Shown here in pieces: positions 45,608 to 53,390 of a stretch of 64,000 bases of DNA (position 1 is the stretch's first letter; each line of letters starts with the position of its first letter). The DNA is from Desulfuromonadaceae bacterium (GTDB lineage Bacteria; Desulfobacterota; Desulfuromonadia; Geobacterales; Pseudopelobacteraceae). Below the pieces are notes generated by a model. That model saw only the letters and a program-made list of their open reading frames with translations, had not been told where the DNA came from and did not search any database. Location of the stretch: the NCBI GenBank assembly GCA_028688955.1, contig JAQTXD010000009.1, positions 1 through 64,000 on the forward strand, read 5' to 3'. A program made the position numbers and the translations under genes.

Positions 45608-46636
45608 TTACACCCTGTTGAATTCCTCTTCAAATTGGCGCACACCATTGAGTATTTGTTCAAACGGTGGTGGGTCATCAAGAAACATGTCCGTCTGCAT
45701 CCATTCATAATCCTGCTTCCAGGCCTGTACATCACCCGTTACAGGCATCAACCGCAAATTCCCCTTATGTACCGTGCTATAATCCACCCAATTCAAGCGA
45801 AAAAACACCTGACGGTGCGCAGCTACACGGTCAAACAAGGCCTTATCCTCTGCCGCTCTGGCGGCAATGCCCTTTTGGATGAGGCACCACAGGTCATAAT
45901 AGTGTCTGGCCATACGGGCTCGACGGGGTTTATCCACCGGTCGGAAGGTTTCTTCATGTATCAGAAGCGCCTTTTCCCAAAAGGTCCGCTCGGCAGACAG
46001 CACCTGGACAGAACAATCCAGCGGAGCAACTACCGTGTTCAACACCTCAACCAGAAATGGCTTGATGATTGCCGCTTCCGACGGCCATGTATCTGATCGT
46101 GCGCCAAGTTCTATTTTAACGATCGGCTGCACATAAAATCCGCCTTCTGATTGCAGGCTGGCGGGATACTGGAACAGAATCGTCTGTCCATCCACATCGG
46201 CGTCATCCATACGAAGCAACCAACTGTCGCCTGCCGGCAATACGGAGCGGATACGGGCTTCAAGAAGCGGCAGCAGCTTCTGTTCATCATACTCCTGACA
46301 GGCGGTTTTCAACTCTTTAAGTCGGTTATTGCGTTGTTTGGTTGATGGAGCAGTTTCCGGGTTCTTGTCGCCGCCAAACCCCAAAAAGTCCCGATCAATA
46401 GTAAGGTCGATATCTTCCGAAAACCTTTCAATCAGTCCCCAAACCTTCGACAATGACGTTCCGCCCTTGAAGGTAAGTGCTCCCCCTATATCCGGCAGGG
46501 AAAAGAGTTCACGCAGCGTCCAGCAGACCCAATAATCCTTTTCAACGATTACCGGCGGCATATTAAGCCGCACCGCTGCCTCACGCAGATATAAGGCCCG
46601 CTCTTCCGTGGGCAGTTGCTCAAAACGTATCATCAT
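45608..46636 (-). CDS. abiEii: AbiEii/AbiGii-type nucleotidyltransferase toxin
   Basis: A 342-residue nucleotidyltransferase of the AbiEii family. The active site reads TFKGGTSLSKVWGLIERFSE and DIDLTI (residues 55-80), with GGTSxSK and DxD intact. Homologues transfer nucleotides to the 3' end of tRNA acceptor stems and stop growth, giving phage resistance. Its ATG overlaps the AbiEi stop by 4 bp, the usual order of antitoxin then toxin. Length is normal. Confidence 0.9.
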   Translation of the reverse strand: MMIRFEQLPTEERALYLREAAVRLNMPPVIVEKDYWVCWTLRELFSLPDIGGALTFKGGTSLSKVWGLIERFSEDIDLTIDRDFLGFGGDKNPETAPSTKQRNNRLKELKTACQEYDEQKLLPLLEARIRSVLPAGDSWLLRMDDADVDGQTILFQYPASLQSEGGFYVQPIVKIELGARSDTWPSEAAIIKPFLVEVLNTVVAPLDCSVQVLSAERTFWEKALLIHEETFRPVDKPRRARMARHYYDLWCLIQKGIAARAAEDKALFDRVAAHRQVFFRLNWVDYSTVHKGNLRLMPVTGDVQAWKQDYEWMQTDMFLDDPPPFEQILNGVRQFEEEFNRV

Positions 46637-47238
46637 TTGTCCTCATTTCCGGCAATATATCTCAGGAAGGGGTGCATCCAGGCTGGTGCCTGTGGCAGAT
46701 CGAGTAACAGTCGTTTGCGATCTTCTTGTGTCAATAGCTGGCGTAGGTGAGCGATCTGATCTTGAGTTACATAGCGCTTACCCAGCCCCCGTAACGCGGC
46801 GAAAACAAGACCGCTCATCTTTCCGGCTGTTGCCATTTTGCGAGGTGCCCGTCGACGGAATTGGATGGTTAGCGTTCCGACCTTGATCTTTCGGGCGGGG
46901 CCATCGGTCTCATAGACAACCCGCATTGGAACCTGCTCGGAAAGATGCAGCATATTGGCTGCTGTTGCCTCTGACGGTTGGAGACGGACACCGTCGCGGC
47001 GAGCCAATGCTTCGGCAATCATGTCCACTGAGGGGGATAAGAGCCCCAGCTTCTCATGCTTGCGCGGGAAATCGTAAATCCCCCTGGCCAGACGACGGAT
47101 CTGTCCCTCTCGAACCATGCGGATCAATGCCATCCCTACGGTGTGCGGGGAGCCGAGATCAAGAAAGTCCGCCGGTGAAAACACCCATCCGGGATCGTGC
47201 CCGTGAATCCGATTTTCGATCTGCTTGCTTACGGTCAT
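46633..47238 (-). CDS. AbiEi-like antitoxin (DUF6088)
   Basis: A 201-residue winged-helix protein of the DUF6088/AbiEi type: TVSKQIENRIHGHDPGWVFS, then GMALIRMVREGQIRRLARGI and YDFPRKHEKLG as the DNA-binding part (about 1-75). The C-terminal half, with AALRGLGKRYVTQDQIAHLR, acts as antitoxin in homologues. I chose the ATG at 47238 over a TTG at 47256 because the latter falls in a 15-bp inverted repeat. AbiEi proteins repress their own operon by binding such repeats. Confidence 0.85.
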   Translation of the reverse strand: MTVSKQIENRIHGHDPGWVFSPADFLDLGSPHTVGMALIRMVREGQIRRLARGIYDFPRKHEKLGLLSPSVDMIAEALARRDGVRLQPSEATAANMLHLSEQVPMRVVYETDGPARKIKVGTLTIQFRRRAPRKMATAGKMSGLVFAALRGLGKRYVTQDQIAHLRQLLTQEDRKRLLLDLPQAPAWMHPFLRYIAGNEDK

Positions 47239-47255
47239 GTCGGCAGTTTCCGTCA

Positions 47256-47293
47256 ATTTTGTTAAAAAAACAAGCTTATTTTTTTAACAAAAT
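47256..47293. promoter_or_regulatory. 15-bp perfect inverted repeat, candidate AbiEi operator
   Basis: ATTTTGTTAAAAAAA (47256-47270) and its complement (47279-47293) around an 8-bp spacer, 17 bp upstream of the AbiEi start. AbiEi antitoxins are known to bind inverted repeats at their promoter. The long A and T tracts would also give intrinsic bending. Confidence 0.65.
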
Positions 47294-47559
47294 ATGTCTG
47301 CTGGAACCTGTAAAGCATCGTTCGGGGTGAATCCGGGACATTCAAGCACTCCCCGTATTTTAATCCTCGAAAAGTGTCAGTTCCTTTCTCATAAAAACTT
47401 CATTGACGGCCAATACCAGTTCTCAATCCGTTTTTCTTGAATGTGCTGACAGTTGCGCAGTGCTGTAAGCTGTCTGATTGACATGCAATTTTTGTCATTG
47501 CACTATTATGCTGTCCGGAACACCTATGGTGCACAACATCAAATTGGAGAGGCACTTCA
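47294..47559. other. non-coding stretch at the right end of the island
   Basis: No gene, repeat or clear promoter was recognised. It lies between two divergent units and ends with GGAGAGG near 47547, in front of the plus-strand fragment. Confidence 0.4.
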
Positions 47560-47925
47560 ATGGGAGAAAACAAAGCAAGCAGCTACAAGGATACCAGAGT
47601 CAGTCGTGAACAGTTGTATGAAGAAGTTTGGGCAGAGCCGATGACCACCGTTGCCCTGAAGTATGAGGTTTCTTCGAGCTTTATGGCCCGTATCTGCACT
47701 CGTCTGAAGGTTCCACGCCCTCCAAGAGGCTATTGGGCAATGTATGCGACCGGAAAACGCCCCAAGCGTCAACCTTTGCCGGAAGCTTGTCTTGGCGATG
47801 AGTTGGAATGGGCGCGCAGCGGCTATGCCAGGATTGCACAACTGCCGCCGCCGCAGGCACCTCAAGACAGTAGCGTCACCAAACGCCGGAGCAGAGGACT
47901 GCCAAAACAGCACCCGCTACTCGTA
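47560..47925 (+). pseudogene. N-terminal fragment of a helix-turn-helix-like island protein
   Basis: The frame runs to 48105 (181 codons), but only the first 120 or so residues look genuine: VSREQLYEEVWAEPMTTVAL, SSFMARICTRLKVPRPPRGY, WAMYATGKRPKRQPLP. I know this opening from proteins near mobile elements; function unknown. After RGLPKQHPLL the translation becomes low-complexity and hydrophobic because it reads antisense through another fragment (47926-48080). The true C-terminus is gone. Confidence 0.6.
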
Positions 47926-48080
47926 GGCTTTACTCGCTTGAGTACCCCTTCATCCTTCAGGCTTTCGATATTCTTCTTAATCGCCCGGTCCGTTATCTTC
48001 AAAATGTCTACCATTTCCCTTATGGTGATATGCGGACTGGAGACTATCATATCGAGGCTTTTCTGTGAACTTTTCTATGA
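47926..48080 (-). pseudogene. C-terminal winged-helix remnant of a RecG/AlbA-like protein
   Basis: The minus strand reads SSPHITIREMVDILKITDRA then IKKNIESLKDEGVLKRVKP. This is the HTH tail seen at the end of AlbA-type putative transcriptional regulators, preceded by KSS-EKSS-like repeats broken by a TAG at 48075. It is joined in opposite orientation to the fragment at 47560. Confidence 0.55.
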
Positions 48081-48174
48081 ACTTTTCCGGATACCGGTTC
48101 CCTGAAAACCGCCGGCAGTCAGATCACCGGCTTTCCGTTTGAACGTGACAAAAAACCCGTATGTCTGCATAAAA

Positions 48175-48253
48175 ATGCATCACATGTGCATGTAAAACGA
48201 TCTCAGAACCATCCATTTAATAATGCGCTGAAACACCACGCCCACTAAGCGCA
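48175..48253. promoter_or_regulatory. two inverted repeats upstream of the sigma-54 promoter
   Basis: ATGCA-N7-TGCAT at 48175-48191 and TGCGCT-N18-AGCGCA at 48224-48253, about 105-185 bp before the predicted start site. This is the distance range of enhancer sites for NtrC-type activators. Neither matches the NtrC consensus closely. Confidence 0.3.
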
Positions 48254-48299
48254 CGTAAATATCACAGTCAACATACTGTTATTATTAAACAAGCACACT

Positions 48300-48333
48300 A
48301 TCGTATTACTATACACAACAAAAGTATTACGAT
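48300..48333. promoter_or_regulatory. candidate operator of the NikR-like regulator
   Basis: ATCGTATTACT (48300-48310) and AGTATTACGAT (48323-48333) form an inverted repeat with one mismatch in 11 and a 12-bp spacer. Widely spaced half-sites of the GTATNA kind are typical of NikR (GTATGA-N16-TCATAC in E. coli). The right half-site recurs exactly at 51458-51468, in front of the regulator gene. The operator touches the -24 element of the promoter, so binding should repress. Confidence 0.6.
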
Positions 48334-48348
48334 GGTACGGCATTTGCT
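48333..48348 (+). promoter_or_regulatory. sigma-54 promoter of the guanidine/urea transporter operon
   Basis: TGGTACG-GCAT-TTGCT matches the -24/-12 consensus TGGCACG-N4-TTGCT with one mismatch. The invariant GG (48334-48335) and GC (48346-48347) are exactly 10 bp apart. The start site should be near 48359. Nitrogen-source uptake genes are classical RpoN targets. Confidence 0.7.
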
Positions 48349-48370
48349 TATTTGCTGACACGAGGTCAAA

Positions 48371-48402
48371 GGCGACCGGCGCAAGCCGTCGCCTATTTTT
48401 TT
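48371..48402 (+). terminator. leader hairpin with T7 run upstream of the transporter operon
   Basis: Stem GGCGA-(C)-CGGC / GCCG-TCGCC with a GCAA loop, then TA and seven T residues. It lies between the predicted start site (48359) and the first ATG (48451), so it could end transcription early. GGCGAC at 48371-48376 can also pair with GTCGCC at 48403-48408, an alternative fold excluding the terminator. No guanidine riboswitch class was recognised. Confidence 0.7.
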
Positions 48403-48450
48403 GTCGCCGGCCATCTTGTTGATCAAATTATTGAATCGAAGGGGGTAGTA

Positions 48451-49476
48451 ATGAGAGTCAAACGGTTATTTTCTGCGATGGTGGTATTGGCAGTATCTGT
48501 ACTGGCGCTTTCGGCCTGCAAGCCGGGAAGCAAAGAAGAGGCTCCTGCCAAACCAGCAGCGCAGAGCAAAGGGGCATTGAAGATTGCCTACAGCGACTGG
48601 CCGGGCTGGGTGGCCTGGGAGATAGGCATCCAGAAAGGTTTTTTTAAGGAAGCGGGTGTTGATGTGCAGTTCCAGTGGTTCGAGTACGCACCTTCCATGG
48701 ATGCCTTCGTGGCCGGCAAGGTAGACGCGGTCGCTATGTCCAATGGTGATACACTTGTGAACGGCGCCAAGGGGAAAAAAGGGATCATGATCCTGATAAA
48801 TGACTACAGCAACGGCAACGACATGATCGTGGCGCGCCCCGGCATCAAATCAATAAAAGATTTGAAGGGGAAGAAGGTTGCCCTGGAGGTCGGTCTTCTG
48901 GAACACCTGATGCTGAACAACGCTCTCAAGCAGAACGGCATGAAACCGGAAGACGTAAAACTGATCAATACACCGACCCACCAGACCGCTCAAACACTGG
49001 CTTCGGGCGATGTTGACGCCATCGCCGCCTGGCAGCCCAACTCCGGGCAGTCGCTCAAGGCTCTGAACGGTGCCAAAGCTATCTATACCAGCGCTGATGC
49101 CCCCGGACTGATCTATGACGCCCTGGTAGTTGACCCCCAAAGCCTCGCTGACCGCAAGGAGGATTGGCAGAAGGTCGTCAAGGTTTGGTACAAAATTATC
49201 GATTACATGAAGAACCCGGCCAATGAGAAGGAGATTCTGAATATCATGTCGGCACGAGTCAATGTGCCTGCTGCCGAGTATGCGACATATATGAAAGGTA
49301 CCCGTTTCCTCTCTCTGGCGGAAGGACAGGAGGTCTTCAAAAAAAGCGACAGCCTGAAGTCCCTGTTCGGCTCCAGCAAAAATGCAGATGATTTCAACGT
49401 AACGAACAAGGTCTATGACAAGCCGCAGAACCCGGATGACTACATCGACGCTTCTTTTGTCAACAGCCTGAAGTAG
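48451..49476 (+). CDS. NitT/TauT-type ABC substrate-binding lipoprotein (guanidine/urea cluster)
   Basis: A 341-residue periplasmic binding protein. A lipoprotein signal is clear: [20 protein letters not shown] followed by the lipobox SAC, so it is anchored by Cys24. The mature protein has the two-lobe NMT1/TauA fold ([20 protein letters not shown], then [14 protein letters not shown]). The ATG at 48451 follows GGGGG; the frame is open upstream to 48352 only through the leader hairpin. It is the first gene of an importer operon, next to guanidine/urea carboxylase genes, so guanidine or a related compound is the likely cargo. Confidence 0.88.
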   Translation: MRVKRLFSAMVVLAVSVLALSACKPGSKEEAPAKPAAQSKGALKIAYSDWPGWVAWEIGIQKGFFKEAGVDVQFQWFEYAPSMDAFVAGKVDAVAMSNGDTLVNGAKGKKGIMILINDYSNGNDMIVARPGIKSIKDLKGKKVALEVGLLEHLMLNNALKQNGMKPEDVKLINTPTHQTAQTLASGDVDAIAAWQPNSGQSLKALNGAKAIYTSADAPGLIYDALVVDPQSLADRKEDWQKVVKVWYKIIDYMKNPANEKEILNIMSARVNVPAAEYATYMKGTRFLSLAEGQEVFKKSDSLKSLFGSSKNADDFNVTNKVYDKPQNPDDYIDASFVNSLK

Positions 49477-49495
49477 AGACGGATAAGGACAAGCC

Positions 49496-50530
49496 ATGGC
49501 ACGCGCACGATACTTCATCATCTGGAAAGAGCTTGACCACGGACGCCGCAGGGTGCTTCAGGTTTTCTCCTTCATCATCCCGTTGGCAGTCTGGGCCATC
49601 ATCAGTTATTGCCCACTGGTATGGCACCCGATGATAAAAGTATCTGACCCGGGGACTGTTGCTCACTTCAAAGTCGATTCAATGATTCTGAAAGAAGCAT
49701 TTTACCGGGAAAATGCCAGGGCTGTCGAACAGCACCGCAAACCGGCTCAGGGGACGCCGGCCAACCCGGTTTACCTGCCGGCGCCCCATGAGGTTGCGGC
49801 CAGTTTCTACAAAGCTTTCGTGACGCCACCCCGACTGCCGGACGAGCCGTGGCTGCACCAGAGTCTCTGGCACAGCATCACGGTTATCCTGTGGGGGTTT
49901 CTGATATCCTCGGTGATCGCCGTACCGCTCGGCATCCTGTGCGGCACCTACCGGTTCTTCTCTTATCTGACCGAGCCGTTCGTGGAATTTTTCCGCTACC
50001 TGCCGGCACCGGCCTTTGCGGCGCTGGCAGTGGCGGTGCTCGGCATCTACGACGGTCCCAAGGTGGCTATTATCGTCATCGGCACCTTTTTTCAGCAGGT
50101 GCTGATGATTGCCAACACTACTCAGCGTCTGGACCCTGCCCTGCTTGAGGCCGCCCAAACCCTGGGGGCAAAGGGGACCAAGCTGTTTTCACGGGTGATA
50201 ATTCCAGGAATCCTTCCCGATGTGTACCGGGACATGCGTATTCTGCTGGGGTGGGCGTGGACCTACCTGATCGTCGCCGAGGTGGTCGGCAACAGTACCG
50301 GCATCACCTGGTTCATCAACCAGCAGGCCAAGTATCGGATTTACGACAATGTCTACGCCGCTATCATCATGATCGGTATCATCGGCCTGGCAACGGATCT
50401 GGTTCTGGCCTGGATCGGATCGCAGCTTTTCACCTGGAAGAGCCGTAAAAAGAGTGTGCTGTCGCGTCTGAGCGCAGCTTATGCAGCGTCTTCCCGAACC
50501 AAGCCAGAACTGACGCAGGAGGCGCCATGA
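49496..50530 (+). CDS. ABC transporter permease (NitT/TauT type)
   Basis: A 344-residue inner-membrane permease with about six TM helices: TM1 near 23-40, then an unusually long periplasmic segment (about 45-120), then TM2-TM6 from about 125 on. The EAA loop that docks the ATPase is [20 protein letters not shown], followed by PGILPDV. It overlaps the ATPase gene by 4 bp and follows the binding-protein gene by 19 bp. Substrate is inferred from the cluster. Confidence 0.9.
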   Translation: MARARYFIIWKELDHGRRRVLQVFSFIIPLAVWAIISYCPLVWHPMIKVSDPGTVAHFKVDSMILKEAFYRENARAVEQHRKPAQGTPANPVYLPAPHEVAASFYKAFVTPPRLPDEPWLHQSLWHSITVILWGFLISSVIAVPLGILCGTYRFFSYLTEPFVEFFRYLPAPAFAALAVAVLGIYDGPKVAIIVIGTFFQQVLMIANTTQRLDPALLEAAQTLGAKGTKLFSRVIIPGILPDVYRDMRILLGWAWTYLIVAEVVGNSTGITWFINQQAKYRIYDNVYAAIIMIGIIGLATDLVLAWIGSQLFTWKSRKKSVLSRLSAAYAASSRTKPELTQEAP

Positions 50531-51438
50531 CTACCCACGACATCAGCCTCCCCAGCTACCGGGAACAGACACCTGAAGTCCGGGCGCGCTTCCAGAGAAT
50601 CAATGAACGCCCCGTGGTGTTACAGGTAAACAAACTCGACAAAATTTTCGCCAGCGTCAAGGGCGCAGTACAGGCCCTGAACCAGGTCTCGTTCGAGGTT
50701 CGACGCCGCGAATTCATCAGTATCATCGGCCCGTCCGGCTGCGGAAAATCGACCCTGATCCGTATTCTTGCAGGACTTGAGGAGCACAGTTCCGGGAACA
50801 TCCTGCTTGACGGCCACGAAGTAAGCGGTCCCGGTCCGGAACGGGGCATGGTTTTTCAGGGATACACACTCTTCCCCTGGTTGACGGTACTGAAAAACGT
50901 CATGTTCGGAATGGAGGTGTCAGGGGGATCCAGCGGTCTTACCGGCAACACAATAGCCCAGGAAGCCCGGGACTGGATCGAGATGGTCGGACTGACCGCT
51001 TTTACCGACTCCTATCCACACGAATTATCCGGGGGCATGAAACAACGTGTAGCCATTGCCCGTGCTTTGGCCAACCGGCCACGTATCCTGCTGATGGATG
51101 AGCCGTTCGGTGCCCTTGACGCCCAGACCAGAGCCAAGATGCAGTCCTATCTGCTGCAGATCTGGAAAAATGTGGACGTGACCATCATCTTCATCACCCA
51201 CGATCTGGACGAGGCGATCTACCTGTCGGACCGGATCGTGGTTCTGAAGGCCAATCCAGGTGAGGTTCAGGAAATCATCGAAGTACCGGTGGAGCATCCA
51301 CGTTCGCCGGAGCAGCTGCTCTCCCAGGAATTTCTGGCAACCAAAAAGCGCCTTGAGGAGTTGATCCACCCGCCCCGGGAGGTCGAGGAGATGCTGCCCA
51401 TTATCAGGATGACCCAGATCGGTGATGACGTCTATTAA
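50527..51438 (+). CDS. ABC transporter ATP-binding protein (NitT/TauT type)
   Basis: A 303-residue ATPase energising the importer. Walker [11 protein letters not shown]-loop [10 protein letters not shown], signature [16 protein letters not shown], Walker [18 protein letters not shown] and the H-loop [15 protein letters not shown] are all present. N- and C-terminal extensions of about 35 and 50 residues exceed the minimal fold. The gene is translationally coupled to the permease. It is followed by a 75-bp gap holding a regulator half-site. Confidence 0.93.
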   Translation: MTTHDISLPSYREQTPEVRARFQRINERPVVLQVNKLDKIFASVKGAVQALNQVSFEVRRREFISIIGPSGCGKSTLIRILAGLEEHSSGNILLDGHEVSGPGPERGMVFQGYTLFPWLTVLKNVMFGMEVSGGSSGLTGNTIAQEARDWIEMVGLTAFTDSYPHELSGGMKQRVAIARALANRPRILLMDEPFGALDAQTRAKMQSYLLQIWKNVDVTIIFITHDLDEAIYLSDRIVVLKANPGEVQEIIEVPVEHPRSPEQLLSQEFLATKKRLEELIHPPREVEEMLPIIRMTQIGDDVY

Positions 51439-51457
51439 GGCATTTTTTTTGGCCAAG

Positions 51458-51468
51458 AGTATTACGAT
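51458..51468. promoter_or_regulatory. regulator half-site AGTATTACGAT
   Basis: Exact copy of the right half of the operator at 48300-48333, 45 bp upstream of the regulator ATG. No clear inverted partner was found nearby, so binding may be weaker or use a diverged half-site. Suggests autoregulation. Confidence 0.5.
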
Positions 51469-51513
51469 TTTTTTATTTAGTCATACCGTCAAACCACAAA
51501 GGATGGGGAATCA

Positions 51514-51981
51514 ATGAAGAAAACACAGGGAGTAAAACGGATCTGCATCGCCCTGCCCGAAGGATTGGCCGAAGAGCTGGACCGGGCCACGGCCAGCAGC
51601 AGTTTCCAGAACCGGAGTAACGCCGTTGCCGAAATGCTGCGGGATGCCCTGATATCGCGTCGGGAAAAGATCAATCAGAAGGAGGTTATGGCCGGAAGCA
51701 TCACCATCTTTTACGACGAGTCGCGCAACCAGATCCAGCAGCGCCTCGCGGAGATTCAGAGGTTCTACCTCAAGGAGGTTGTCAGCTCGCTTAACGTGAT
51801 GCTGGAGAACAATTATCGCATGGAGGTCTTTATCGTCCAGGGGCCGGTCTACCGCCTGCGGGAAATGGTGCAGGAACTGGTCGCCTGCAAGGGGGTTGAG
51901 ACCGGCAAACTGGCCCTGACCGGCTCAACACTGCCACCGCTCCATGCACGTAAAAAACAAAAACAGGAGATACCGTCATGA
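51514..51981 (+). CDS. NikR-fold ribbon-helix-helix regulator lacking the nickel site
   Basis: A 155-residue regulator. Residues 8-50 are a ribbon-helix-helix DNA-binding domain (KRICIALPEGLAEELDRATA, NRSNAVAEMLRDAL); residues 60-135 align with the ACT-like domain of NikR. Aligned to E. coli NikR, the four nickel ligands His76, His87, His89 and Cys95 are replaced by Arg83, Asn94, Met96 and Arg102. It cannot bind nickel in the known way, and a metabolite of the neighbouring pathway is the likelier signal. Its stop overlaps the next gene's start by 4 bp. The same 11-mer lies before this gene and before the transporter operon. Confidence 0.82.
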   Translation: MKKTQGVKRICIALPEGLAEELDRATASSSFQNRSNAVAEMLRDALISRREKINQKEVMAGSITIFYDESRNQIQQRLAEIQRFYLKEVVSSLNVMLENNYRMEVFIVQGPVYRLREMVQELVACKGVETGKLALTGSTLPPLHARKKQKQEIPS

Positions 51982-52700
51982 GTCTGGATTCACACCTGAT
52001 ACGTTTTGAAGAGCTGCTCCCCGGCGGCTGGAATTTTTCGCATATTCTCAAGCGGGGAACGGCGCTGCGACTGACCGACCTGGAAGGAGGGGCCAATGTG
52101 TCGGCGCTCTTTTACAACGCCGCTAATGTCCATGAACGCTACAACATGTCCGACACCCTCAAGGCCCAGTTCATTTCCCGTATCAGTTTGGGTACTGTCT
52201 GTTATTCGGATATGGGACGCGTGCTGGTGTCGGTGATCGGTGACAGCTGCGGCTGGCACGACACCATCAGCGGAGTCTCCAATGCCGCCACCAATCTGCG
52301 CAAATATGGCGAGCGGAACTATCAGGAGGCCCGAAACGGCTATTACCGCAACGGCTACGACTCGCTGCTGGCTGAACTGGCCAAGTACGGCATGGGCAAG
52401 CGCGACATGACTGCAACGGTCAACTTTTTTACCAGGATTGCCGCGGATGATGAGGGAAACCTGGCATACGTCGACAACAACTCTTCAGCCGGGAGCCATG
52501 TTGATCTGCAGGCCGAGATGGACACCCTGGTGATACTCTGCAGCTGTCCGCACCCGATGGACCCTAAAGCGGAATACGCACCGGGGCCGGTCAAGCTGAC
52601 GATCTGGGACTCCGGTATTACACCGGAGAACAACCCGTGCCGCGGTTTCTGCCCGCAGAACGAGCGGGGCTTCATCAACACCGGCCGCTACCATCTCTGA
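51978..52700 (+). CDS. urea-carboxylase-associated protein 1 (DUF1989; carboxyguanidine deiminase subunit type)
   Basis: A 240-residue DUF1989 protein. Family marks: LRLTDLEGGANVSALFYNAA, GDSCGWHDTISG and LVILCSCPHPMDP, where Cys/His residues probably bind a metal. The C-terminal RGFCPQNERGFINT extension distinguishes the longer of the two paralogues. Proteins formerly called urea carboxylase-associated 1 and 2 were shown to form carboxyguanidine deiminase (CgdAB), turning carboxyguanidine into allophanate and ammonia. It is translationally coupled to the regulator and 28 bp from its paralogue. Confidence 0.88.
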   Translation: MSLDSHLIRFEELLPGGWNFSHILKRGTALRLTDLEGGANVSALFYNAANVHERYNMSDTLKAQFISRISLGTVCYSDMGRVLVSVIGDSCGWHDTISGVSNAATNLRKYGERNYQEARNGYYRNGYDSLLAELAKYGMGKRDMTATVNFFTRIAADDEGNLAYVDNNSSAGSHVDLQAEMDTLVILCSCPHPMDPKAEYAPGPVKLTIWDSGITPENNPCRGFCPQNERGFINTGRYHL

Positions 52701-52728
52701 ACTAATCAACAGTTGAAAGGAACGAACC

Positions 52729-53376
52729 ATGACCATTGCAACACTAAAGGAGAGTCCGCTCAAGCCCGAAGATGCCATGTACCAGACGGTGCTCCCTGCC
52801 GGAGAACCGTGGACGCAGCTGATAAAAAAGGGGCAGACCTTACGGATTGTTGACCTGGAAGGAAATCAGGCGGTTGATACACTTTTCTACAATGCCCACG
52901 ACTACAGCGAACGCTACAGCGCCGTTGACACCATCCGCGAGCAGGGGAACATTTACCTCTCGACCGGCAGCAGACTGCTCTCTACGGACGGCAACACCAT
53001 GCTGACCATTACCGCCGACAATTGCGGCCTCCACGACACCGTCGGCGGTGGCTGCTCCGCAGAAAGCAACTCGGTCCGCTATCCGCTGGAGAGGCGCTAC
53101 ATGCATAACTGCCGGGATATTTTTGTGAAGGGACTGCAGCAACTGGGGGACGGCATGGACAAGCGCGAGATCACCCATAACATCAATTTCTTCATGAATG
53201 TGCCGATCTCACCGGACGGTAAACTGATCTTCGCTGACGGCATTTCCGCACCGGGTAAATATGTGGAGATGCGGGCCGAGATGGATGTGATCTGCCTGAT
53301 TTCCAACTGCCCTCAGCTCAACAATCCGTGTAACGCCTACAATCCCACCCCGGTCAGCCTGCTGATCTGGGACTGA
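52729..53376 (+). CDS. urea-carboxylase-associated protein 2 (DUF1989; carboxyguanidine deiminase subunit type)
   Basis: A 215-residue paralogue of the preceding protein, sharing [36 protein letters not shown] and [20 protein letters not shown]. The two should form a hetero-oligomeric deiminase acting between the carboxylase and the allophanate hydrolase. It is 14 bp before the carboxylase gene, in one operon. Both subunits keep the conserved Cys and His positions, so the enzyme is probably active. Confidence 0.88.
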   Translation: MTIATLKESPLKPEDAMYQTVLPAGEPWTQLIKKGQTLRIVDLEGNQAVDTLFYNAHDYSERYSAVDTIREQGNIYLSTGSRLLSTDGNTMLTITADNCGLHDTVGGGCSAESNSVRYPLERRYMHNCRDIFVKGLQQLGDGMDKREITHNINFFMNVPISPDGKLIFADGISAPGKYVEMRAEMDVICLISNCPQLNNPCNAYNPTPVSLLIWD

Positions 53377-53390
53377 CAAGAGGAATTGCC

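Noticed and set aside
48106..48450. A guanidine riboswitch upstream of the transporter operon
   Set aside because: I looked for ykkC-type features (ACGR tetraloop pairs and the guanidine-I core) and found none. Only a terminator hairpin and a sigma-54 promoter with an operator are visible.
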